DNA from: an uncultured Collinsella sp.
Lineage (GTDB): Bacteria > Actinomycetota > Coriobacteriia > Coriobacteriales > Coriobacteriaceae
NCBI GenBank assembly: GCA_934654515.1
Contig: CAKUGA010000030.1
Coordinates: forward strand, 1-15,669
Length of the DNA: 15,669 bases
Reading direction: 5' to 3'
Shown here: piece after piece, positions 1-7,090 of the stretch
How positions within the stretch are numbered: the stretch's first letter is position 1
Layout of the letters: every line of letters begins with the position of its first letter
The notes under the pieces: model-generated
Seen by the model: only the letters and a program-made list of their open reading frames with translations
Told to the model about the DNA's origin: nothing
Database searches by the model: none
Position numbers and translations under genes: made by a program

Positions 1-78
1 GCATCAACACAATAGCGGGCAGTTCCAGATGCTGCCCAGTACCGGCAAGCCGGCCGCCCGTAGCGGCCGTCGGCCACA
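1..78 (-). other. Post-gene region with two hairpins; no gene called
   Basis: This short stretch follows the stop codon of the sugar isomerase gene. Two inverted repeats are visible: CGGCCGC/GCGGCCG at 51-57 and 63-69 with a 5-nt loop, and GGGCAG/CTGCCC at 17-22 and 32-37. Neither is followed by a clear T-run on the minus strand, so I do not call a terminator. Two minus-strand frames stay open to the window edge. One of them begins at a GTG just after the isomerase stop, so a coupled next gene could start here, but too little sequence is present to decide. Confidence 0.35.
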
Positions 79-984
79 CTACATCTCCCGATGAGCGCCT
101 TCGCAACGGGCAGACATGCGCTCGAGCGTCGTCAGACAACCAGCTGCTGTCGCCGGCACGCTGTTCTCGACCACACACGGAATGCCCGGACAGGCAGCGG
201 CGGCCCAGGCAACGACGGGCTCAAAGTCATAACGACCCGTCTCGCCCACGCCGTGGCACACCAGACGCGAGCCCGTGCCGTCGCACCAGCCGGCCTCGTC
301 CTCGTTATCCACGACCTCATAGTCCTTCGCGTGCAGCACGCGAATCTTGCTGCCGCACAGATAGAGCATGTCCGACGTGATCTCCTGCGCTTCGCAGACA
401 ACGCTCGGATGCAGCAGCGACACCGGGTCGTAAATCACACCGAGCGCCGAGCTCGGAACGCGCTCGAGCACCTCGCGGCAACGCTGGGGCGTGTTGACCG
501 TCTCATTCCAGCCAGGCTCGATCAAAATCTGACCGCCCATTGCCTCGGCACGACCACAGACATACTTGAGACCCTCCACAAATGCGTCGAGTGCCTCGTC
601 GGTCATGCGATCGTCCGCCACAGCGTTCTGCACGTTGGGACGACCGGTCTCGGTGCCCACCGGGCAGCCACCGAGCATCTTGGCAAAGTTCAGGCATGCC
701 TCGTACTCGGCATAGTTATCTATGAGCTGTTGGCGATCGGGCGTCGCCAGGTTTTTATAGCAGCCGAACACGGCGACCGAGACGCCTGCCTCGTCGAGCA
801 CCGCACGCAGGTGGTCGGCAAGCTCGCGCGTCAGGCCCAAGCGGTTGATGCCCATCGACTTATAGAGCACCTTGCTCGGCAGCTGGATGCACGAAAAGCC
901 GAGCTCGCCCGCCATGCGAATGCGCTCCTCGACCGTTCCCTGCGGAAGGTCGTGCAGGCGCACGCCCGGCGTAATGGCCCCCAC
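79..984 (-). CDS. Sugar phosphate isomerase/epimerase, xylose isomerase-like TIM barrel
   Basis: The product is a cytoplasmic protein of about 301 residues of the xylose-isomerase-like TIM-barrel (AP endonuclease family 2) superfamily, whose members isomerise or epimerise sugars using a divalent metal. Candidate metal ligands appear in the usual order: Glu in LIEPGW, Asp in YDPVSLLHP, His in LHAKD and Glu in VVENS near the C-terminus. The frame is open further upstream, but that part overlaps the GH105 gene and reads as Arg/Trp-rich shadow sequence. I place the start at GTG 984, one base after the GH105 stop, about 10 nt behind AAGGGG (1000-995). GTG 993 is an alternative. The tight junction suggests translational coupling with GH105, so the substrate is probably a pectin-derived uronate or rhamnose product. 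The exact substrate cannot be read from sequence. Confidence 0.82.
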   Translation of the reverse strand: MGAITPGVRLHDLPQGTVEERIRMAGELGFSCIQLPSKVLYKSMGINRLGLTRELADHLRAVLDEAGVSVAVFGCYKNLATPDRQQLIDNYAEYEACLNFAKMLGGCPVGTETGRPNVQNAVADDRMTDEALDAFVEGLKYVCGRAEAMGGQILIEPGWNETVNTPQRCREVLERVPSSALGVIYDPVSLLHPSVVCEAQEITSDMLYLCGSKIRVLHAKDYEVVDNEDEAGWCDGTGSRLVCHGVGETGRYDFEPVVAWAAAACPGIPCVVENSVPATAAGCLTTLERMSARCEGAHREM

Positions 985-985
985 G

Positions 986-2224
986 CTATTCACACCCCTT
1001 GCAAGCGTTGATGCCCGGGGTGTATCCGCCAAACGGGTCCTCGATGGAGCACACGCCCGAAGGGGCCAGCGGGTCGCGCTTGCCGGCCAGCTTGTCGTGG
1101 TGCATGGTCTCGATATAGGCCAGCACCAGCGGCGCCACGCCCTTCGCATCGTTTTTGACGATGGGCTCGCTCATGTAGTAGCCAAACGTACCCTCGCGGT
1201 GTGTGGTATTGCCCAGACCCGCGACCAGGCAGATGTTGTCGAGCGCCAGCTGCCCATCATGCTCGGACAGGCAGGTCTCGCAGATGCCGTCGAAGGCGCG
1301 GCGGCCATGCTGGTAGTAGCGCTCGCCCAGCACGCCCAGGCGCACGCCCTTCATGATGGCGTTGGCAAAGATAGCGCTGCCACTCTCCTCCAGGTAGTTG
1401 GGGGCGATGTTGGGCAGGTTGATGACCTGGTGCCACATGCCGGTCTTCTCGTCCTGATACGGCAGCATGGCGTCGATCAGGTCGTGGAACATCTTGCGAA
1501 TCTCGTCCTTCTCGGCCGACATCGAAGGCGGCATGAGCTCCCAGGTATCGATGAGCGCCATGGCAAACCAACCCTCGGCACGCAGCCAGAAGTTGGCCGA
1601 AAGGCCGGTGACCGGATCGCACCAGAATTGCTTGCGGCTCGCGTCGTAGGCGTGATAGTACAGACCGTTGAGCGGGTTGCGCATCAGGTCGTGCACGACC
1701 TGGAACATATGGAAGCTGTCCGAACAGGCGCGACGGTTGTGGAAGCTCAGCTCGTACTGCATGTAGAACGGCTGGGCCATGTACATGCCGTCGAGCCAAA
1801 TCTGGTTGGGGTAGACGGCCTTGTGCCAAAACACGCCCTCTTTGGTGCGCGGCTGGGTCTCGAGCTGACGGTAGATGGTGTCCATGGCGGCACGGTACTT
1901 GGGCTTGCCCACCAGGTCGTACAGCTTATAGAGGGTCTTGCCGGCATTGACGTTGTCGAGGTTGTACTCCTCGGGGTTGTAATGCTTGATGGTGCCGTCT
2001 TCCTGGACAAAGAAGTCGATATAGTCGTCGGCGAAGGTCAGGTAGCGCTGCTCACCCGTGATCTCGTACAGCTCGATGAGCGCCTTGATCATGCAGCCAT
2101 CGATGTAGTTCCAGGTGTTCTCCTTGCCGGCACGGAGCTTTTCGATGTTCCAGGCCGGCGCCTGCGGCGTGGAAGTCTCGATCAACTGCTCGATGTAACG
2201 GTCCAGAATCTGATTGCAACCCAT
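986..2224 (-). CDS. GH105 unsaturated (rhamno)galacturonyl hydrolase
   Basis: The 412-residue product belongs to glycoside hydrolase family 105 (YteR/RhiN type). These enzymes remove the 4,5-unsaturated uronic acid left by pectate or rhamnogalacturonan lyases. The (alpha/alpha)6-barrel pattern is visible: WNYIDGCMIKAL (38-49), YNLDNVNAGK with Asp90, WHKAVYPNQIWLDGMYMAQPF with Asp145, YYHAYD near 190 and WLRAEGWFAMAL (213-224). Asp90 and Asp145 correspond by context to the two key aspartates of YteR. There is no signal peptide, so it acts in the cytoplasm. ATG 2224 is preceded by AGAGGGGAC. Its upstream region carries two LacI-type operators, and the sugar isomerase starts just after its stop. 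No polysaccharide lyase is present in the window, so its substrate must come from a lyase elsewhere or from other organisms. Confidence 0.93.
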   Translation of the reverse strand: MGCNQILDRYIEQLIETSTPQAPAWNIEKLRAGKENTWNYIDGCMIKALIELYEITGEQRYLTFADDYIDFFVQEDGTIKHYNPEEYNLDNVNAGKTLYKLYDLVGKPKYRAAMDTIYRQLETQPRTKEGVFWHKAVYPNQIWLDGMYMAQPFYMQYELSFHNRRACSDSFHMFQVVHDLMRNPLNGLYYHAYDASRKQFWCDPVTGLSANFWLRAEGWFAMALIDTWELMPPSMSAEKDEIRKMFHDLIDAMLPYQDEKTGMWHQVINLPNIAPNYLEESGSAIFANAIMKGVRLGVLGERYYQHGRRAFDGICETCLSEHDGQLALDNICLVAGLGNTTHREGTFGYYMSEPIVKNDAKGVAPLVLAYIETMHHDKLAGKRDPLAPSGVCSIEDPFGGYTPGINACKGCE

Positions 2225-2250
2225 TGCTGTCCCCTCTGACGTTAATGATG

Positions 2251-2264
2251 GGTGAACGTTAACC
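2251..2264 (-). promoter_or_regulatory. LacI-type operator, downstream copy before GH105
   Basis: GGTGAACGTTAACC matches the window consensus GGTGAACGTTCACC at all but one position. Its centre (2257/2258) is 41 bp from that of the copy at 2291-2304. It lies between the -10-like TACACT and the GH105 ribosome binding site, where a bound repressor would block initiation or early elongation. Confidence 0.75.
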
Positions 2265-2266
2265 TT

Positions 2267-2297
2267 AGTGTAACGCGAACGGGGAATGTAGGGTGAA
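2267..2297 (-). promoter_or_regulatory. Candidate promoter of the GH105-isomerase operon
   Basis: On the minus strand a TTCACC -35-like hexamer (2297-2292), lying inside the upstream operator, is followed after 19 bp by TACACT (2272-2267), a 4/6 match to TATAAT. Each hexamer is weak alone. The call rests on the same arrangement (TTCACC within an operator, -10, second operator) recurring before uxaC and the symporter gene. Confidence 0.5.
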
Positions 2298-2317
2298 CGT
2301 TAACCCTACATTCCCCG
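2280..2317 (-). promoter_or_regulatory. LacI-type operator at the centre of a 38-bp palindrome
   Basis: The central GGTGAACGTTAACC (2292-2305) is a full operator copy. The symmetry extends to 2280-2317: arms CGGGGAATGTAGGGT and ACCCTACATTCCCCG flank the core, with one mismatched pair (2295/2302). In RNA this would make a long stem-loop just after the SGNH esterase stop (2332). There is no T-run on either side, so it is not a classical intrinsic terminator. It may still stabilise or end the upstream transcript while serving as an operator in DNA. Confidence 0.75.
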
Positions 2318-2331
2318 CGAACGGCAGACTT

Positions 2332-3003
2332 TTAGCGGCAAACGGCAGCTAAGCCCGCGGCAATGCGATGCGCCAGGCGCTCATAGCCAGCCGGGCTGTA
2401 GTGCAGGCCGTCGGGCATATAGAGCTCGCGATGCTCCGGCAAAAACGGGCTGATGCCGCTCTGTGCGTACAGGTCGATTACCGGCACCGAGTAGCGGTCA
2501 CAGACCTCGAGCATCGCCTGCACGTACGCGATCTGCGTCAGGCCCAGATGGTTGAGCTCGTTGCTCGCCGGAATATCCTTCTCGTGCTTGCCACTCGTCT
2601 TGCACGGCGTCATAAACACGAGCTTTGCCTGGGGCGAGCGCGCCGTGATGGTTCGGATCAGATAGTCGACCGCGCCATAGAACTCATGCACATCGGTGCT
2701 GCCCAACTCGCCGAGCGGCACGTTGCGGCTAAAGTCGTTGACGCCGCCAAAGACGACATAGACATCGGCTGCGTCGTCGATACCGTCCAGACGCTCGACA
2801 AACGAATCGGTACGGTCCGCCTTAATAGCAATGCGCGAGCCCTTGATGCCATAGTTTTCGACGGTTGCACCGCCCAGCAGCGCGCCCAGGTGCGTGGTCC
2901 AGGAGATGTCGTTGCCGCCTGCGCCGCATCCGTTGTCGCCCCACGTGGTCGAATCGCCAAAGCAGCAGATGGTCGATTCGCTCAAGGTCTTCGTCGGTTT
3001 CAT
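2332..3003 (-). CDS. SGNH/GDSL-family carbohydrate esterase
   Basis: The 223-residue product is an SGNH hydrolase, probably removing acetyl groups from pectic oligosaccharides. The family blocks are visible: GDST with nucleophile Ser18 (block I), the block-II region around YGIKGSRI (51-58), GGVND with Asn89 (block III), and PDGLHYS with Asp198 and His201 (block V). No signal peptide or membrane segment is seen. I chose ATG 3003 over an in-frame start 24 nt upstream because GGGGAGGAG lies at proper distance before it. It follows the pectin methylesterase fusion by 77 bp with no terminator between, so the two are probably co-transcribed. Rhamnogalacturonan acetylesterases belong to this superfamily, but the substrate here is inferred from context. 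Confidence 0.88.
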   Translation of the reverse strand: MKPTKTLSESTICCFGDSTTWGDNGCGAGGNDISWTTHLGALLGGATVENYGIKGSRIAIKADRTDSFVERLDGIDDAADVYVVFGGVNDFSRNVPLGELGSTDVHEFYGAVDYLIRTITARSPQAKLVFMTPCKTSGKHEKDIPASNELNHLGLTQIAYVQAMLEVCDRYSVPVIDLYAQSGISPFLPEHRELYMPDGLHYSPAGYERLAHRIAAGLAAVCR

Positions 3004-3080
3004 GGTTATACTCCTCCCCGCCCACACGGCGGTCTTTGGTCTTATCAGTCATTACCGTTTGCTCGCGCTACGCCCATGGC

Positions 3081-5243
3081 CTACGAGCAGACCCCGGCAG
3101 CATGCTCGTCGAGCCACTCGATGTCCTCGGCAAGATGCGCAACGCCCAAATGGTGCCCGCCCGGGCAAACCTCGTGCGACAGGCCGTCGGCATGCCCCAC
3201 GAGCTTATAGGCGCCACGAACAATGTCGAGCTGCTCATCAACATTCGCAAGCCCACGGGCACCGTTAAGATGATCGCCCTCGCAGCTCTGCACCAACAGC
3301 GGTCGCGGAGCGATAAGCGAGGCGATATCGCCCATATCGAGCAGGCGCCACAGCCCCGGCACATAGTTGCAGCTGCAGTTGCCGTTGAGGTGCAGCAGCG
3401 AATCGTCGACACCGTACAGATAGCCCGAGACAAACGCCTTGCGCACGCGCGGGTCGAGCGCCGCCAGATACAGCGTCATGTATCCGCCGCCCGAAAAGCC
3501 AAAGCAGCCCAGGTCGTCCATGGCAATGTCGCCGCGCGCCTCCAGGTAATCGATCAGGCGCATGTTGTCCCAGGCGTTGAGGCCCGCAACGGTAAGACCC
3601 AGCGGCTCGGCCATGCGCGCCTGGTTTAGACACGTACCGCGCAGGAAGCTGTTCTCGTCGTCGCCCTGGCCCTTCCAGTCTCGACGGTATCCCCAGCCGC
3701 GGGCATCGGGGCAGACGGTCACATAGCCCATGCGTGCCAGACGCAGACCGTAGTCGTAGTTGAACTTACGCACGGCGTCGTCGACCGCCGGCACGCCCGT
3801 CACACCCGCAACGCTTGCGGCCCCGGCGCCCTGGTGGCCATGCGGGCAGATATAGCAGCGCTTGCGGCCGTGCGCATCGAGCTTGGGCGCCTGCGGCTCC
3901 AGTAGGTAGAACGGCATCCAAACGTTGTGCTCCACCTGCAGCATCGCATGGGTGCGCACGATACCGCCGGCAATCTGCGCCCGATCGAGCTCGCGTACCT
4001 CAATCGGCACGCGATCCATAAGCGATAAGCCCAACAGGTCAAACAGCCGAGCCCTCGTCGCGATCTGCCATGCTTCAAAGTCGCCGAGCGTCGTGCCCTT
4101 AAACGCGGCAGAGCGGCCCTCTCGCTTAAGACGGTCGCGAAGCGCCGGCTCGTCTTCGCAATAGGTGTCGATATGCACCGTGCGACCGTTATCGGAAAGG
4201 CCAGCGGTCTCCACGTTGTCGCCCGAGCCGCCCTCGGGGTCCCAGCCGTCCGCACCGGAGAGCACCCGCTCGCGGGCATATCGGGCAGTGGCTGCAGTAT
4301 CGAGCTCGCGAGCCCATGGCACCCAGCCGGCAGTATCGCCCGCCGGGCCATGCAGGATTGCACCGGCGTAGCATGCCCTCTCGTGCGCCGCCGGCTTATT
4401 CCAATCCCACCAGCCCTCGCGCTTGATGTGCTGTCCCAGCCAGCAATCGATCAACACGGTCTGCGCCCACTCGCGCCAAGGACGTCCCAGGTAAACCGAA
4501 TCCGGCGCCACATCTTGCGCGGCAGTAAACGAGCAGCCGTGGAACACAAAACCGTGCGGCTCCCCCTCGGGCGTCGATGCCGCCGTCACGTAGCCGTTCA
4601 CGTCCATATTTCGGTTAAGCGAGCGGATCTCGCACCCCTCAAAATAGGCACGCGCGCCGCCAAAGATAAAGTCGACGTCGCCCTCGATTCGACAGCGTCG
4701 GAAATACTGGCGCCCCACCCGGCGCGGCGCAAACTGTTTGGGGCCAATAAACCCGCCCGGTTTGACTTCGCGCGGCGGCAGTGGGCCCAAAAACAGCGTA
4801 TCCTGGCGCCCCGTAATGCAGCAGGCATCGACCACCAGACGATCGCCGTCGGCATACAGGGCAATCGCCTGCCCCACCTCGCGACCGTCGCCGGCATCGT
4901 TGACGATCGTGAGGTTCTCAAGCCGCACGTCGTCGGCATCGACCAAAACGGTATAGGTCCTAAACGTGCCAAGCGTGCCGTCGACACCCGATCCGTCCTC
5001 CGAGGGCATCTTGGCACCCAGGCTGCCCACGATACGCACACTGTCGGCCGTCTCGCCCACCAGCGTCACATGCGGTCGATGAATCTCGACCCGCTCGCGA
5101 TACTCGCCCGGATCGACATGAATCCTCACCGGTTGCTCGGCATCCGGATAGAGCTGATCGGCTGCCGCCAAGGCATCGGAGATGCTGCGGTATGCCCCCG
5201 CACGCTCGGTCGATACTTCAAAAACTTGTTCATCAATCATCAT
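3081..5243 (-). CDS. Pectin methylesterase (CE8) fused to an alpha/beta-hydrolase esterase
   Basis: This 720-residue protein joins two esterase modules. Residues about 8-320 are a carbohydrate esterase family 8 pectin methylesterase beta-helix, which removes methyl esters from homogalacturonan. It has GQAIAL (Gln125), GRQDTLF (Gln147, Asp148), DFIFG (Asp191) and LGRPW (Arg254, Trp256), so the expected catalytic residues are all present. Residues about 360-720 are an alpha/beta hydrolase with GFSGG (Ser584), a likely acid at Asp657 (CEGD) and His697 or His698 (CPGGHH), resembling acetyl-xylan-esterase/dienelactone-hydrolase-like enzymes. There is no signal peptide, although most CE8 enzymes are exported. 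ATG 5243 follows AAAGGGCG; ATG 5240 is the adjacent alternative. I infer combined removal of methyl and possibly acetyl esters from imported oligogalacturonides. The second module's substrate is uncertain. Confidence 0.9.
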   Translation of the reverse strand: MMIDEQVFEVSTERAGAYRSISDALAAADQLYPDAEQPVRIHVDPGEYRERVEIHRPHVTLVGETADSVRIVGSLGAKMPSEDGSGVDGTLGTFRTYTVLVDADDVRLENLTIVNDAGDGREVGQAIALYADGDRLVVDACCITGRQDTLFLGPLPPREVKPGGFIGPKQFAPRRVGRQYFRRCRIEGDVDFIFGGARAYFEGCEIRSLNRNMDVNGYVTAASTPEGEPHGFVFHGCSFTAAQDVAPDSVYLGRPWREWAQTVLIDCWLGQHIKREGWWDWNKPAAHERACYAGAILHGPAGDTAGWVPWARELDTAATARYARERVLSGADGWDPEGGSGDNVETAGLSDNGRTVHIDTYCEDEPALRDRLKREGRSAAFKGTTLGDFEAWQIATRARLFDLLGLSLMDRVPIEVRELDRAQIAGGIVRTHAMLQVEHNVWMPFYLLEPQAPKLDAHGRKRCYICPHGHQGAGAASVAGVTGVPAVDDAVRKFNYDYGLRLARMGYVTVCPDARGWGYRRDWKGQGDDENSFLRGTCLNQARMAEPLGLTVAGLNAWDNMRLIDYLEARGDIAMDDLGCFGFSGGGYMTLYLAALDPRVRKAFVSGYLYGVDDSLLHLNGNCSCNYVPGLWRLLDMGDIASLIAPRPLLVQSCEGDHLNGARGLANVDEQLDIVRGAYKLVGHADGLSHEVCPGGHHLGVAHLAEDIEWLDEHAAGVCS

Positions 5244-5302
5244 CAGTCGCTACGCCCTTTCATCGCAAACCGTCTACGCTGCAGTTCCGGCATATAAAGA
5301 GC

Positions 5303-5340
5303 ACGTGCGATGGGTCGGGAAGGCCCCGTCCATCGCACGT
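5303..5340 (-). terminator. Hairpin after the GH28 gene, possible terminator
   Basis: ACGTGCGATGG (5303-5313) pairs with CCATCGCACGT (5330-5340), and an inner GGG/CCC extends the stem. On the minus strand it is followed by GCTCTTTATAT, only a weak T-rich tail. It lies 38 nt after the GH28 stop. It may terminate partially and let the esterase genes be read through. I see no operator core between here and the esterase start at 5243. Confidence 0.6.
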
Positions 5341-5377
5341 CACAACATGCCGGATTCGATTGTTTAAGAGCAGACGC

Positions 5378-6973
5378 TTACGCGCGCACAACCTTGTCGA
5401 CGTTTTGGAGTTGCAGCTCCTCGCCGTCCTGACCCTCGATGCTCACGTTTTGCAAGTCGAGCACCTTGACGTTTTGCGCGATGATGCCCTGGCGCACCAT
5501 GGGCTCCACGCCGCAGGCCATAGCCGGGACAAAGGGCTCGGCATCCTCCGCGAAGGTCACGTGGACGTCCTGGAACGTCAGACGCGTCACCCTGCTCTCG
5601 GGCAGGCCCGTGATGTAGGCCACGGCAGCATGGCAGTTGGTCGCCTCGATATCGCGGAACGTGGTGGCGCCAAAGCCGGGCGTGCGGTCGTCAACGGGCA
5701 GCGCCTCGCGGTTCTGGACGTAGTCGGTCTTGCCGTCCTTGTCGCAGAAGTAGAACGAGTTGACCACGAAGGGCGTGAGGACCTCGTCCATGCGAATGTG
5801 CTCGAAGGTGATGCCCTCGTTGACGGCGTCCTTGCCGCGGCCGCGACGAGTCTTGACGCGCAGGCCGCGGTCGGTGCGCTCGAACAGGCACTTGCTCACG
5901 GTAAGGTCCTTGATGCCACCGGCGGCCTCGGAACCCAGGACCACGGCGCCGTGGCCATCGTGCATGTAGCAGTGCGAGATCAGCACGTCGTGCGTTGCGG
6001 GTCGAAGCTCAGGCTCAATGCCCAGCTTGCCGCTCTTGATGGCGATGCAATCGTCGCCCACCGAGAACTGGCAGCCCAAGATGCGGACAAAGCCGCAGCT
6101 CTCGGGATCGAAGCCGTCGGTGTTGTGGGAGTTCTTGGGACCCTCGATGGACAGGCAGAGCGCATCGACGTGCTCGCACAGAATGGGGTGGATGTTCCAC
6201 GCCGGGCTGTTGCGGACGGTGAAGCCGGCCAGGCTCACGTTCTCGCACTCGGACAGGAAGATCATGCGCGGACGGGCGACCTCGCGGCCCTCCTCGGGAC
6301 GGAAGATGTTCTTAAAGTCCTTGTTCCACCAGTTGTCCTCGGCAAAATCGGTCTGGCCGTCAATTGCACCGCGGCCATAGATGCACACGTCGTGCACGCT
6401 CAGGCCGGTAAAGGTGGAGCAATAGGTTGCAAAGCTCTCGCCCTCCCAACGGCCCAGCGGGGTCATGTCGGTACCGGCGTAACCGGCGCCCTCGTCGCCC
6501 TTGACCGTACCGGGGATGTAGGCAAGTGCCGCGCGGTCGTGGCGGGCCAGCAGCACGGCGCCCTCGGCGAGCTCGATGTTGATATTGCTCTTGAGGAAGA
6601 GCGACTTGATGCGGTAGCTGCCGGCGGGAATCAGCACGCGACCACCCTTGGGACAGGCCATGATGGCGGCCTGGATGTTGGTGGTGTCGTCGTGCTCGGC
6701 ATCGCCCTTGGCGCCGCAGTCGCGAACGTTAATGGTAAAAGGCTCCGCCGGCGTGGTGACGCCCACACTCAGCTCGCGCTCGCCGCAAACAAAGCGGACC
6801 GAGTTGCGCTTGCCGGGAACCAGGCCGTCGACATAGGTCTCGACCGTGTTCGTGGTGCCGGCGGGCTCGTCGTTGACAAAGATCTCCCACGTATCGGCGC
6901 AGGTAAAGTAGCCGCCGTCGTCGAGCTCGATCACGGCCGCGCGGGCGTTACGCCAGATAACGTTCGTCTCCAT
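5378..6973 (-). CDS. GH28 polygalacturonase with N-terminal Fn3-like domain, probably exo-acting
   Basis: The 531-residue product is a glycoside hydrolase family 28 polygalacturonase that hydrolyses alpha-1,4 bonds between galacturonate residues. Residues about 5-75 look like a fibronectin type III beta-sandwich. The beta-helix begins near INVRDCGAKGD (71-81). Catalytic motifs follow in order: HNTDGFD (Asp276), GDDCIAIKSG (Asp297, Asp298), GHG (His331) and RVK (362-364). An Fn3 plus GH28 layout is known from the exo-polygalacturonase of Yersinia enterocolitica, so exo action on oligogalacturonides is likely but inferred. No signal peptide is present. I use ATG 6973, preceded by GAGGGAG with 6-nt spacing, rather than the TTG five codons upstream. 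It follows the strong symporter terminator, and no operator lies in the 117-bp gap. TACAAT (7013-7008) is a possible -10 without a good -35. Confidence 0.93.
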   Translation of the reverse strand: METNVIWRNARAAVIELDDGGYFTCADTWEIFVNDEPAGTTNTVETYVDGLVPGKRNSVRFVCGERELSVGVTTPAEPFTINVRDCGAKGDAEHDDTTNIQAAIMACPKGGRVLIPAGSYRIKSLFLKSNINIELAEGAVLLARHDRAALAYIPGTVKGDEGAGYAGTDMTPLGRWEGESFATYCSTFTGLSVHDVCIYGRGAIDGQTDFAEDNWWNKDFKNIFRPEEGREVARPRMIFLSECENVSLAGFTVRNSPAWNIHPILCEHVDALCLSIEGPKNSHNTDGFDPESCGFVRILGCQFSVGDDCIAIKSGKLGIEPELRPATHDVLISHCYMHDGHGAVVLGSEAAGGIKDLTVSKCLFERTDRGLRVKTRRGRGKDAVNEGITFEHIRMDEVLTPFVVNSFYFCDKDGKTDYVQNREALPVDDRTPGFGATTFRDIEATNCHAAVAYITGLPESRVTRLTFQDVHVTFAEDAEPFVPAMACGVEPMVRQGIIAQNVKVLDLQNVSIEGQDGEELQLQNVDKVVRA

Positions 6974-7022
6974 GGATTTCTCCCTCAAAAAGATTCTCTA
7001 AAAGTTAATTGTACGCTGTTGC

Positions 7023-7066
7023 AAAAAAGGGCCGTACCTGCCGGCGGATATCCGGTGGCACGGCCC
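7023..7066 (-). terminator. Intrinsic terminator of the symporter gene
   Basis: On the minus strand GGGCCGT (complement of 7060-7066) pairs with ACGGCCC (7029-7035), with additional inner pairing, followed immediately by six T residues (7028-7023). It sits 25 nt after the symporter stop. Stem plus T-tract is a textbook Rho-independent terminator. Confidence 0.92.
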
Positions 7067-7090
7067 TGTGGTTTGGACGATAGGCTAGCC

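Noticed and set aside
985..1149. N-terminal extension of the isomerase frame into GH105
   Set aside because: The extension is Arg/Trp-rich shadow sequence overlapping GH105 by over 160 bp; a GTG start next to the GH105 stop has a suitable ribosome binding site.
872..2239. Plus-strand frames of 306-531 codons opposite the isomerase, GH105, esterase, uxaB and uxaC genes
   Set aside because: They are His/Val/Ala-rich mirror frames of well-supported minus-strand genes, with no family motifs.
2822..3052. 76-codon minus-strand frame starting before the SGNH esterase
   Set aside because: Different frame overlapping the esterase start, no convincing ribosome binding site; the esterase frame carries the catalytic motifs.
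6719..6732. GCGAACGTTAAT inside GH28 resembling an operator
   Set aside because: It encodes a beta-helix INVRD segment, has only half of the consensus flanks and is not near a promoter.
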